Positions 53,581 through 64,000 of a stretch of 64,000 bases of DNA are shown in pieces. The notes under the pieces were generated by a model. That model saw only the letters and a list, made by a program, of their open reading frames with translations. It made no database searches and was not told the DNA's origin. Source of the stretch: Camelus bactrianus (lineage: Eukaryota > Chordata > Mammalia > Artiodactyla > Camelidae). The translations under genes and the position numbers were made by a program. Location of the stretch: the NCBI RefSeq assembly GCF_048773025.1, contig NC_133555.1:58785206-58849205 (forward strand), given 5' to 3'. The first letter of the stretch is position 1; each line of letters starts with the position of its first letter.

Positions 53581-56500
53581 TTTGAAAGCCGTCCTTCAGC
53601 AAGCATGTTGGGAACACAAAATTTCTTTCAGTTGCAAACTACACTGCATAAATATATATGGGTAGGTACTAGAACCAAAAAGATTTTACACTGGAAACTT
53701 TCACAAATATCAAACAAGGACTAGGAAGGAGACTGAGAAACAAGAGAAAAGTTTCTCCTGCAAACCGTTCCCTTTGTGGTAGATGAACGAACGTCTCTAC
53801 ACATGCTTAGATCTGAGATAAAATTGTGTGTGAATCCCGTACTTCACCTAGCTTGTTGGGAACACAAAGAATCTTTTCAGGTGCAAACTACACTCCATAC
53901 ATATATATGAGTAGGAACTATATCCAATAGTGTCTTACACTGAAAACTGCAGGAAATTCATACCGGCAATAGGACACAGATTATGAAAGAATAGTAAATC
54001 ATTCCCCTGCAAAAGGTTCTCTTTATGCTAGATGAATGAAGGTGTCTCCACATGCTCAGTTCTGAGAGAAAAGAGTGCGTGAAAGCCGTCCCACAGCTAG
54101 CTTGTTGGGAACACAAAGTTTCTTTTCAAATGCAAACTACTCTCCATATATATATTTGGGGAGGTACAAGCTGTAACTCGGTTTTACAGTGAAAACTGCA
54201 GGAACTTCCAGCCAGCACTAGGAAACAGACTTGGAAACCAGAGTAAAAGTTTCTCCTGCAAAAAGTTCCATTTTTGGAGGATGAGAGAAATTTCTCCACA
54301 TGCCCAGTTCTGTGACACAAGTGTGTGTGAAAGCCATCCTTAACCTAGCTTCTTTGGAAAACAAATTTTCTTTTCAGTTGCTAAATACACTCCATACATA
54401 TATACGGGGAAGTACTAGTTCCAACTCGGTGTTACAATCAAAGCTGCAGGAACATCAAACCGGCACTAGAAATATACTGAGAAACCAGGGTATAATTTTC
54501 TCCTCAACCTGTTCCCTTTGTGCTAGATGAACAAACGTCTCTCCACATGCTCAGTTCTTAGAGATAATTGTGTGTGAATGCCGTACTTCACCTAGCTTGT
54601 TGGGAACACAATGATTCTTTTCAGATGCTAACTACTCTCCATACATATATATGGGTAGATACTAGTTGTAACTCCGTTTTATTGTGAAAACTGCAGGAAC
54701 TTCCAACCGGCACTAGGAAACAGACTGAGAAACAAGAATAAATGTTTCCCCTGTAAACCTTTTCCTTTTTTGCTACATGAACAAACGTCTCTCCTCATGC
54801 TCATTTCACAGAAATAATTGTGTTTGAAAGCCGTCCTTCAGCTAGCATGTTGGGAATACAAAGTTTCTTTTCAGTTGCAAACTACTTTCCATACATATAT
54901 ATGGGTAGGTTCTACTTCCAAGTCAGTTTTACAAAGAAAAAGGAAGGAAATTCAAAACGACAATAAGAAACAGATTGTGAAACAAGAGTAAAATTTTATC
55001 CTGCAAAGCATTCAATTTGTGCTAGATGAATGAAAGTCTCTCCACATGTTCAGTCCTGAGATTTAAGTGTGTGTTAAAGCAATCCTTCAAATAGATTGTT
55101 GCAAACACAAAAGAATCTTTTCACTTGAAATTTCACTCCATACATATATATGGGGATGTACTAGCTCCAACTCGGGTTTAAGGTGAAATCTGCAGGAATT
55201 TCTAACCGGCAATAGGAAACAGATTGTGAAAGAAGAGTATAACTTTCTCCTGCAAACCGTTCATTTTGTGCTAAATGAATGAACGTGTCTCCACATGCTC
55301 TGTTCTGATAGAAAAGTGTGTGTGAATCCCAATTATCACCAAGCATGTTTGGAACACAAAGTTTCTTTTCATTTGCAAACTACACTCGATAATTTTATAT
55401 GCTGAGGTACAAGCTACAAATCGTTTTAACATTGAAAAATTCAGGAACATCATACTGGCATTAGGAATCAGACTGAGAATCCAGAGTAAATGTTTCCCCT
55501 GCAAAACGTTCCCTATGTGCTGGATGAAAGAAAGTTTCTCCACATGCTCATTTCTGAGGTATAATTGTGTGTGAAAGCCGTCCTTCACCTAGCTTGTTGG
55601 GAACACATACTTTCTTTTCAGGTGCAAAGTACACTCCATACATTTATATGGGTAGTAACTAGCTCCCATTCGGATTTACACTGAAATCTGCAGGAAATTC
55701 TAACCGGCAGGAGGAAACAGTTTGTGAAACAAGAGTATAACTTTCACTTGCAAACCATTCATTTTTTGCCAGATGAATGAACGTGTCTTCACATGCTCTA
55801 TTCTGAGATGTAAATGTGTGTTAAAGCCGTCCTTCATCTAGCTGGATGGGAACACAAAGTTTCTTTTCTGTTGCAAACTAATCTAAATACATATATATGG
55901 GGTGGTACTAGTTCAAATTTTCTTTTACAGTGAATACTGCGGTAATTTCAAACAGGCACAAGACTACAGACTGAGAAACCAGAGTAAAGTTTCCCTGCAA
56001 TCCGTTCTATTTGTGCTAGATTTACGAACTTCTCTCCACATGCTCAATTCTAGAGAATATTGTGTGTGAAAGCAAACCCTCACCTAGCATGTTTGGAACA
56101 CAAAATACCTATTCAATTGCAAACTACTCTCCATAAATATATATGCGGGTGATAGCTCTAACTCGATTTTACAGTGAAAACTGCAGTAATTTCAAACCGG
56201 CACTAGGAAACAGACTGAGAGACCAGAGTAAAAATTTCTCCTGCAAACCTTTCCATTTGTGCTAGATGAACGAACGTCTCTCCACATGCTCAGTTCTGAG
56301 AGATAAGTGTGTGTGAAAGCCGTCCTACACCTAGCTTGTTTTGAACACAAAGTTTATTTTCAGTTGCAAAATACACTCGATACATATATATGGGAAGGTA
56401 CAAGCTCCAACTCGTTTTTACACTGAAAAATTAAGGAATATCATAATGGCACTAGGAAAAAGCCTGAGAAACCACAGTAAAAGTTTCTCCATCAACATGT

Positions 56501-56825
56501 TCCCTTTGAGCTAAATGAAAGAACGCCTCTCCACATGCTCAGTTCTGAGAGATAAGTGTGTGTGAATGCTGTTCTTCACCTAGCTTGTTAGGAAAAATGT
56601 TTCTTTTCAGTTGCAAGCTGCACTCCATAAATATATATGGGGAGATACTAGCTCCAACTCGGTTTTACAGGGAAAACTGCAGGAACTTCAAACCAGCACT
56701 AGGAAACACACTGAGAAAGCAGGGTAAAAGTTTCTCCTGCAACCCGTTCTCTTTGTGCTTGATGAACGAAAGTCTCTCCACATGCTCAGTTCTGAGATAT
56801 AATTGTGTGTGGAAGCCGTCATTCA
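53581..56825 (+). repeat. Second-subfamily monomers, diverged
   Basis: About thirteen units with no close partner found. A unit close to the array consensus lies at 56262-56510 (249 bp). Nothing but satellite was seen. Confidence 0.75.
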
Positions 56826-58326
56826 TCTATCTTGTTGGGAACACAAAGTTTCTTTTCAGTTGCAAACTACACTCAATACATATATATTGGTAGGTACTAG
56901 CTCCCATTCGGTTTTACACTTAAAACTTCAGGAACATCAAACCGGCCCTAGGAAACAGATTGTGAAAGAAGAGAAAAACTTTCTCTTGCTAAACGTTCAC
57001 TTTGTGTTACATGAATAAAAGTGTCTCTACATGCTCATTTCTGAGATATAATTGTGTGTTAAAGAAATCCTTCAATAAACTTGTTGGGAACACAAAAATA
57101 TTTACAGTTGCAAAATACAATCCATACATATATATGGGGTGGTACTAGTTCCAACTCGTTTTTACAGTGAAAACTGCAGGAACTTCAAACTGGCACTAGG
57201 ATACAGATTGTGGAACAAGATAAAAAGTTTCTCCTGCAAACCGTTCACTTTGTGCTAGAAGAACGAACGTCTCTCCACTTGCTCAATTCTGAGAGGTAAT
57301 GTGTTTGAATGCCGTACTTCACATAGCTTGTTGGGAACATAAACTTTGTCTTCAGTTTCAATCTACACTCCATACATATATATGGGTAGGTACTAGCTCC
57401 CATTCTGTATTACACTGAAAACTTCAGGAACTTCAAACAGGCTCTAGGAAACAGATTGTGAAACAAGGGAAAATCTTTCTCTTGCAAACTGTTCACTTTT
57501 TGCAAGATGAATTAAAGTCTCTCAACATGTTCAGTTCAGAGATATAAGTGTGTGTAAAAGCCTTTCTATAGCTAGCTTGTTGGGAACACAAAGACTCTTT
57601 TCATTTGAAAACTACACTCCATACATATATATGGGGATGTAATAGCTCCAAATCTGGTTTACAGTGAAAACGGCAGGAATATTTAACCGGCACTAGGAAA
57701 CAGACTGAGAAACCAGAGGAATAATTTCCCCTGCAAACCGTTCCTTTGTGATAGATGAACGAAAATCTCTCCACATGACCAGTTCTGAGAGATAAGTGTG
57801 TGTGAAAGCAGTCCCTAACCTAGCTTGTTGGGAACACAAAGTTTCTTTTCAGTTGCAAACTACAATCTTTACATATATATGGGGTGGTACTAGTTCCAAC
57901 TCGAATTTTCACTGTATAATGCAGGAATTTCAAACTGGCAAAATCAAACAGACTGAGAAACCAGAGTAATAGTTTCCCATGCAGCCCGTTCGTTTGTGCT
58001 AGATGAAAGAGCGTCTCTATACATGCTGAGTTCAGAGAGATAAATGTGTATGAAAGCCGTCTTTCAGCTAGAATGTTGGGAACACAAAGTTTCTTCAGTT
58101 GCAAAGTACATTGCATAAATATATATGTGGCTGTACTAGATCATACTCGGTTTTACACTGAAACCTGCAGAAATATCAAACCAGATCTAGGAAGGAGATT
58201 GAGAATCCAGAGGAAAACTTTCTCCTGCAACCCGTTCCCTTTGTGCTAGATGAAAGAAAGTCTCTCTACATGCTCAGAACTGAGACGTAATTATGTGTGA
58301 AATCCAGACTTCACCTAGCTTGTTGG
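56826..58326 (+). repeat. Segmental duplication, right copy (6 monomers)
   Basis: The partner of 44671-46418, shorter by one monomer. The exchange point lies near 57360-57385. Up to CAATCTACACTCCATACAT it follows the unit at 45.2 kb, and after it the unit at 45.46 kb (TATATGGGTAGGTACTAG). The right edge is at TAGCTTGTTGG (58326), where AAACACAAAAATTC replaces GAAAACAAAGATTC. Confidence 0.9.
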
Positions 58327-59734
58327 AAACACAAAAATTCTTTTCAAGTGCAAAACACACTCCATACATTTATATATGTAGGTACTAGCTCCCGATTGGT
58401 TTTACACTGAAAACTGCAGGAAATTCAAACCGGCACTAGGAAACAGATAGTGAAACAGTAATAAAACATATTGCTGCAAACCGTTTACTTTGTGATAGAT
58501 GAATGAACGTGTCTCCCCAAGCTCAGTTCAGAGATATAAGTGCGTTTGAAAGCCGTCCTTCAGCTAGCATGTTGGGAACACAGTTTCTTTTCAGCTGCAA
58601 AGTTCACTTCATACATATATATGGGGAGATACAAGAACCAACTCAGTTTTACACTGAAAACTGCAGAAATATCAAACTAGAACTAGGAATGAGAATGAGA
58701 ATCCAGAGTAAAACTTTCTCCTTCAAACCGTTCCCTGTGTGCTAGATGAATGAACGTGTCTCCACATGCTCAGTTCTGAGATATAAGTGTGTGATAAAGC
58801 CATCTTTCACCTAGTTTGTTAGGAATACAAAGATACTTTTCATTTGCAAACTACACTCCATAAATGTTTATGGGGAGGAAAAAGCACCCATTCGTTCCTA
58901 CAGTGAAAACTGCAGGAACTTCAAAATGGTACAAGGAAACAGACTGAGATAGCAGAGTAAAAGTTTCCCATGCAACCATTTCCATTTGTGCTAGATGAAC
59001 GAAAGTCTCTCCACATGCTAAGTTTGAGAGAAAATGTGTGTTAAAGTAGTCCTTCACCTATTTTGTTGGGAACACGAAGTTTCTTTTCATTTGAAATATT
59101 TACTCCATACACTTATATGGCTAAGTAATAACTCCAACTCGGTTTAAAACTGAAAACAACAGGAACTTTTTATCGGCACTAGGAAAAATACTGAGAGGCC
59201 AGAGTGAAGAGTTTCTCCTGCAACCAGTTCCATTTGTTCTAGATGAACAAATGTCTCTCCACATGCTCAGTTCAGAGATATAAGAGTTTGAAAGCCGTCC
59301 TTCAGTTAGCTTGTTGGGAACACAAAGTTTCTTTTCAGTTGCAAAGTACACTACTTACATATATATGGGGATGTAATAGAAACAACTCGGTATTACAATG
59401 AAAACTTCAGAAACTTCAAACCGGCACTAGGAAAGTGACTGAGAAACCTGAGTAAATGTTTCTCCTGCAACCCGTTCCCTTTGTGCTAGATGAACGAATG
59501 CCTCTCCACATGCTCAGTTCTGAGATATAAGCGTGTATGAAAGCTGTACTTCACCTAGCTTGTTTGGAACACAAAGTGTCTTTTCATGTGCAAGCTACAC
59601 TCCATACATATATACAGGTAAGTACTAGCTCCCATTAGTTGTTACACTGAAAACTGCAGGAAATTAACACCGGCAATAGGAAACAGATTTTGAAACAAGA
59701 GTAAAAGTTTCACCCGCAAACCATTCTCTTTGTG
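58327..59734 (+). repeat. Last monomers of the second subfamily
   Basis: About six units with normal spacing: CTAG-type landmarks at 58495, 58742, 58991, 59239, 59486 and 59735. They carry second-subfamily variants such as TTACACTGAAAACTGC and TAGCTCCCATTAG. Confidence 0.75.
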
Positions 59735-59920
59735 CTAGACGAACGTACGCCTAGCAACAAAGTTTCTTTTTTGTTGCAAACTATACTCCATACATTTATA
59801 TGGGGAGGTACTAGCTCCAACTAGGTTTAACAGTGAAAACGCCAGGAACTTCAAACAGGCACATAGAAACAGGCTGAGAAACAACTGTAAAATTTTCTCC
59901 TAAAAATCTTTCCCTTTGTG
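59735..59920 (+). repeat. Truncated monomer, 186 bp, at the subfamily boundary
   Basis: CTAG landmarks at 59735 and 59921 are 186 bp apart instead of about 248. The sequence runs CTAGACGAACGTACGCCTAG and then CAACAAAGTTTC, so the stretch from CTCTCCACATGCTCAG to CCGTCCTTCA and most of TTGTTGGGAACAC are missing (about 62 bp). It is the only grossly short unit I found. Monomers before it are of the second subfamily; those after it resemble the first. Confidence 0.88.
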
Positions 59921-61165
59921 TTAGTTGAACGAACGTCACTCCACATGTTCAGTTCTGAGGGATAAGTGTATGTGAAAGACGACCTTCAACAAGCTTGTTG
60001 GGAACACATAGTTGCTTTTCAGTTGCAATCTACACTCCATACATATATAGGGAGGTAATAGTTCCAACTGTGTTTTCCAGTGTAAACTTCAGGAACTTCA
60101 AACCGGCACTAGGAAATGGGCTGAGAAACCAGAGTAAATCTTTCAAATCCAACCCGTTCCATTGTGCTAGATGAACAAACGTCTCTCCACATGCTTAGTT
60201 CTGAGAGATAAGTGTGTGTGAAAGCAGTCCTTCACCTATTTCTTGGGAACACAAACGTTCTTTTCAGTTGCAAACTACACTCTGTACATATATATGGGGA
60301 AGTACAAGTTCAAACTCGGTTTTAAAGTGGAAACTGCAGGAACTTCAAACCCGAACAAGGAAACAGTCTCAGAAACCAGAAATAATTTTCCCATGCCACC
60401 CGTTCCTTTTGTGCTAGATGAACGAATGTCTCTCAACTTGCTGAATTCTGAGAGAAAACTGTGTGTGAAAGCCGTCCTTCACATAGCTGGTTGGAAACAC
60501 AAAGATTCTTTTCAGTTGCAAACTTCAATCTATACATATATATGGGGAGGTACCAGCTCCAACCTGGTTTTACTGTAAAATCTACAGGAACTTCAAACCT
60601 GCACTAGGAAAGAGACTGAAAAACGGGAGTAAAAGCTTCTCCTGCAAACAGTTCTTTTGTGCTATATTATCAAACGTCTCTCCACATACTCAGTTCTGAG
60701 AGATATGTGTGTTTGAAAGCCGTCTTACACGTAGCTTGTTTGGAACACAAAGGTTTTTTTCAGTTGCAATCTACAATCCATACATATGTGGGGAGGTAGT
60801 AGCTCCAAATGGTTGTCGAGTGAAATCTGCAGGAAATTCTAACCAGCAATAGGAAACAGGCTGAAAAACTAGAGGAAAATTTTCCCCTGCAAACCGTTCC
60901 CTTTGTGCTAGATGAATGAACGTCTCTCCACATGCTCAGTTCTAAGAGATAATTGTGTGTGAAAGTCGATATTCAAATAGCTTGTTAGGAACACAAAGTT
61001 TCTTTTAGGTTGTACATTTCACTCCATACATATGTATGGGGAGGTACAAGCTAAAACACGGTTGTACATTGAAAACTGCAGGAACTTCAAACCGACACTA
61101 TGAAACAGACTGAGAATCCATAGTAAAGATTCTCCTGCAGCCCGTTCCCTTTGTGCTAGATGAAC
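59921..61165 (+). repeat. First-subfamily monomers, diverged
   Basis: About five units. The first resembles the R1-like unit at 18.61 kb (AACACATAGTTGCTTTTCAG, ATATAGGGAGGTAATAG). Later ones resemble 24.6 kb and 42.1 kb types. Spacing is normal again (about 247 bp). Only satellite is present. Confidence 0.72.
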
Positions 61166-64000
61166 GAACGTCTCTCCACATGCTCAGTTCTGAGAGATAG
61201 TTGTGTGTGAATGTCGTACTTCACCTAGCTTGTTCAGCACACAAAGTTTCTTTTGAGTTGCAAACTACAATCCATACATATATATTGGGAGGTACTAGCT
61301 CCAGCTCTGTTTTACAGTAAAAATTGCAGGAACTTCCATCTGGCACTAGGAAACAGGCTGAGAAAGCAGAGTAAAAGTTTCTCCTGCAACCCGTTCAATT
61401 TGAGCTAGATGAACGAACGTCTCTTCACATGCTCAGTACTGAGAGATAATTTTGTGTGAAAGCCGTCCTTCACCTAGCTTGTTGAGAACTCAAAGTTACT
61501 TTCCAGTTGCAATCTACAGTCCACACATTTTTATTTGTATGTAGAAGCTCCAAATCTGTTTAACAGTGAAAACAGCAGGAACTTCAATCAGGCACTTAGA
61601 AATATCCTGAGAAATGAATGTAATAGTTTCTCCAGCAAATCGTTCCATTGGTGTTTGTTGAAGGAACGTCAGTCCAAATGCTCCATTCTGAGAGATAAGT
61701 GTGTGTGAATGCCGTCCTTCACCTAGCTTGTTGGGAACACATATTTCCTTTACAGTTGCAATTTACACTCCACAAATTTGTGGGGAGGAAATAGCTCCAA
61801 CTCGGTTTACCAGTGAAAACTGAAGGAAATTCAAACCGGCACTAGGAAACATGCTGAGAAAACAGAGAAAAATTTTGTGCTGCAACCCGTTCCCTTTGTG
61901 CTAGATGAATGAATGTCTCTCCATATGCTCTGTTCTGAGAGAAAATTGTGTGTGAAAGACGTCCTTCACCTAGCATCTTGGGGACAAAAAACTTCTTTTC
62001 AGTTGCTTACAACAGTCCATACATATATATAGGGAGGTACTAGTTCCTACTCGGTTTTCCAGTGAAAGCTGCAGGAACTTCAAAACGGCACTAGGAAACA
62101 GACTGAGGAACGAGAGTAAAAGTTTCTCCTGCAGAATTTTCCCATTGTGCTAGATGAAAAAAATTTTCTCCACATGCTCAGTTCTGAGAAATATATGTGT
62201 GTGAAAGCCGTCTTACATGTAGATAGTTTGGAACACAAAGTTTCTTTCCAGTTGCAGTCAAAACTCGATACATATATGGGTAGGTACTAGCTCCAACTTG
62301 GTTTTCCAGTGAAAACTGCAGGAAGTTCAAACCGGCACTAGGAAAAAGGCTGAGCAATCAGAGTAAAATTTTCTCGTGCAAACAGTTCCCTTTGAGCTAG
62401 ATGAAGGAACGTCTCTCAACATCTCATTTCTGAGAGATAAGTGTTTGTGAAAGCCGTCCTTCAAATAGCTTGTTAGGAACACAAAGATTCTTTTCAGTTC
62501 TAAATTACACTCCATACATACATTTGTGGTGGCACAAGCTAGAACACGTTTGAAGAGTGAAAAATGTAGGAACTTCAAACCGAACCTAGGAAATAGACTG
62601 AGAATTCAGAGTAAAGGTTTTGCCTAAAGCCCGTTCATTTTGTGCTAGATGAACTAACGTCTCTAAACATGCTCATTTCTGGGAGATATTTGTGAGTTAA
62701 AGCCGTCCTTCAACTAGCTATCTGGGAACACAAAGTTTGTTTTCATTTTCAAACTTCAATGAATACATATATATTGGGAGGTACAAGCTCAAACACGGTG
62801 TTACAGTGAAAATTGAAAGAACATCCAACCGGCACTTGGAAACAGGCTGAGAAAGCAGAGTAAAGTTTCTCCTGCAACACATTCATTTTGAGCTAGATGA
62901 ACAAACTTCTCTCCATATGCTCAGTTGTGAGGGATAAGTGTGTGTGACAGCCGATCTTCACCTAGCATGTTGGGAACACAAAGTTCCTTTTCAGTTTCAA
63001 ACTACACTCCATATATTTATATGGGGAGGTACAAGCTCAAACTCGGTTTTACAGTGGAAACTACAGGAACTTCAAACCCAAACGAGGAAACAGACTGAGA
63101 ATCCAGAATTATAGATTCCAATGCCACCTGTTCCATTTGTGATAGATGAACGAACGTCTCTCCACTTGCTCATTTCTGAGAGATAAGTGTGTGTGAAAAC
63201 CTTCTTACAAGTAGCTTGTTTGGAACCCAAAGAATCTTTTCAGTTGCAAACTACAATCTATACATATATATGGAGAGGTAAAAGCTCCAACTCGATTTTA
63301 CTGTGAAAACTATAGGAACTTCAAGCCAGCACTAGGAAACATACTGAGAATCCGGAGTAAAAGCTTCTCCTGCAAATTGTTCCCTTTGTGCTAGATTAAC
63401 ATATGTCTCTCTACATGCTCATTTCTGAATGATAATTGTGTGTGAAAGCCATACTTCACATAGCTTGTTAGGATCCCAAAGTTTCTTTAAAGTTGCCAAA
63501 TACACTCCATTCTTTAATATGGGGATGTACACATTCCAACACGATTTTACAGTTAAAACAGCATGAACGTGAAACCGACACTAGGAAACAGTCTGAGAAT
63601 CTAGAGTAAAAGTTTCTCCTGCAGCCCATTCCCTCTGTGCTAGATGAATGAACGTCTCTCCACATCTCAGTTCTTAGGGATAAGTGTGTGTGAAAGCCGT
63701 CCTTCAAATAGTTTGTTAGGAACACATATTTTCTATTCATTTGGAAACTACAATCCATACATATGTATGGGGAGTTATAAGATAGGACACGTTTGTACAG
63801 TGAAAACTGCAGGAACTTCAAACCGACACAAGGAAACAGACTGAAAATCCTGAGTAAAATTTTCTCATGCAGCCCATTCCCTTTTTGATAGATGAACTAA
63901 CGTCTCTAAACATGCTCATTTCTGGGAGATATTTGTGAGTGAAACCGTCCTTCACCTAGCATTTAGGGAACACAAAGTTTCTTTACACTTGCAATCTACA
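61166..64000 (+). repeat. Segmental copy of the 20.6-23.7 kb region, ~40 kb away, one monomer shorter
   Basis: The stretch is collinear with 20579-23660. Offset is 40587 bp at the left and 40339-40341 bp from about 62.05 kb on, so one monomer is missing here. The exchange lies near 62041, in TACTAGTTCC, joining one unit to the CTACTCGGTTTTCCAG of the next-but-one. Similarity runs to within about ten bases of the window end, so the copy probably continues. Confidence 0.88.

Larger units (their letters stand above)
44671..59734 (+). repeat. Domain of the second monomer subfamily (about 61 units)
   Basis: Monomers here favour CTGCAAACCGTTC over CTGCAGCCCGTTC, CTCCCATTCGG or CTCTAACTCGG over CTCCAACTCGG, TTACACTGAAAACTGC over TTACAGTGAAAACTGC, and GAGATATAAGTG or CTTCAGCTAGCATG variants. 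These are rare before 44.6 kb and after 59.9 kb. The boundary at the left is gradual; at the right it coincides with a truncated monomer. Subfamily assignment is by eye and should be tested by clustering all units. Confidence 0.65.
1..64000 (+). repeat. Satellite array of ~248-bp monomers, about 258 units
   Basis: Every part of the window can be read as diverged copies of one unit, all in the same orientation. Recurring landmarks in order are TGCTAGATGAACGAACG, CTCAGTTCTGAGAGATAA, GTGTGTGAAAGCCGTCC, TAGCTTGTTGGGAACACAAAG, TTTCAGTTGCAAACTACAC, CCATACATATATATGG, TAGCTCCAACTCGG, TTACAGTGAAAACTGCAGG and CAAACCGGCACTAGGAAACAG. Spacing of the CTAG landmark was 246-250 bp in runs I measured at 233-2963, 44603-46587 and 58495-59735. 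No insertion, inversion or unique sequence was seen. Length and organisation fit a centromeric or pericentromeric satellite; that location is inferred. I do not recognise the family. Confidence 0.97.

Noticed and set aside
1-64000. CENP-B box (pattern NTTCGNNNNANNCGGGN) in the monomer
   Set aside because: The most similar place is CCCGTTCCCTTTGTGC read on the reverse strand, but it lacks the A at its required position and the TTCG part. I saw no match elsewhere by eye; a scripted scan would settle it.
1-64000. Transposon, LTR element, SINE or LINE insertion within the array
   Set aside because: No target-site duplications, poly-A tails, terminal repeats or unit-length gain of a non-satellite kind were seen. 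All length changes noticed are whole monomers, apart from the short unit at 59735-59920.
1-64000. Alpha satellite or another named vertebrate satellite
   Set aside because: Unit length (248 bp against about 171 bp) and sequence do not agree. Short similarities such as TTTCTTTT and GGGAACAC are too small to count.

Overview
The whole 64 kb window is one uninterrupted head-to-tail satellite DNA array. The repeat unit is about 248 bp (246-250 bp where I measured successive units), giving roughly 258 monomers, all in the same orientation. I see no host gene, RNA gene, transposon, LTR element, CRISPR array or unique sequence. Both window ends fall inside the array, so its true size exceeds 64 kb on at least one side and probably both. 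The short open frames on both strands are translations of the monomer and are not genes: 248 is not a multiple of 3, and the frames are closed by recurrent stops at fixed monomer positions.

The organism must be a eukaryote with a large heterochromatic, probably centromeric or pericentromeric, locus. CpG positions of the consensus are repeatedly seen as TG or CA, which suggests germline CpG methylation, as in vertebrates or plants. I do not recognise the monomer as a named satellite (it is not alpha satellite by length or sequence), so the species stays open.

Layout: (1) 1-8688 holds three near-identical higher-order repeat (HOR) copies of 11, 10 and 14 monomers, followed by a fourth that becomes more diverged toward about 10.6 kb. 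(2) About 10.2-24.5 kb is a mosaic of older segmental copies: 10.2-12.9 kb is repeated at 19.4-22.0 kb, 15.8-17.3 kb at 22.0-23.5 kb, and a three-monomer block is tandemly doubled at 13.47-14.96 kb. (3) 24.5-41.1 kb is centred on a 3718-bp, 15-monomer HOR present in three copies that look identical (26528-37681), with diverged copies on both sides and a 690-bp segment repeated at both outer edges. (4) 41.1-44.7 kb is older diverged array. (5) About 44.7-59.7 kb is a second monomer subfamily with its own internal duplications. (6) At 59735-59920 lies the only grossly short monomer I found (186 bp), where the first subfamily resumes. (7) About 61.17-64.0 kb is a copy of 20.6-23.7 kb, some 40 kb away, missing one monomer.

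There is no gene system here. The biology is array turnover: nearly all rearrangements are gains or losses of whole monomers, as expected from unequal crossing-over or replication slippage between in-register repeats, with the 3.7-kb HOR as the most recent expansion.
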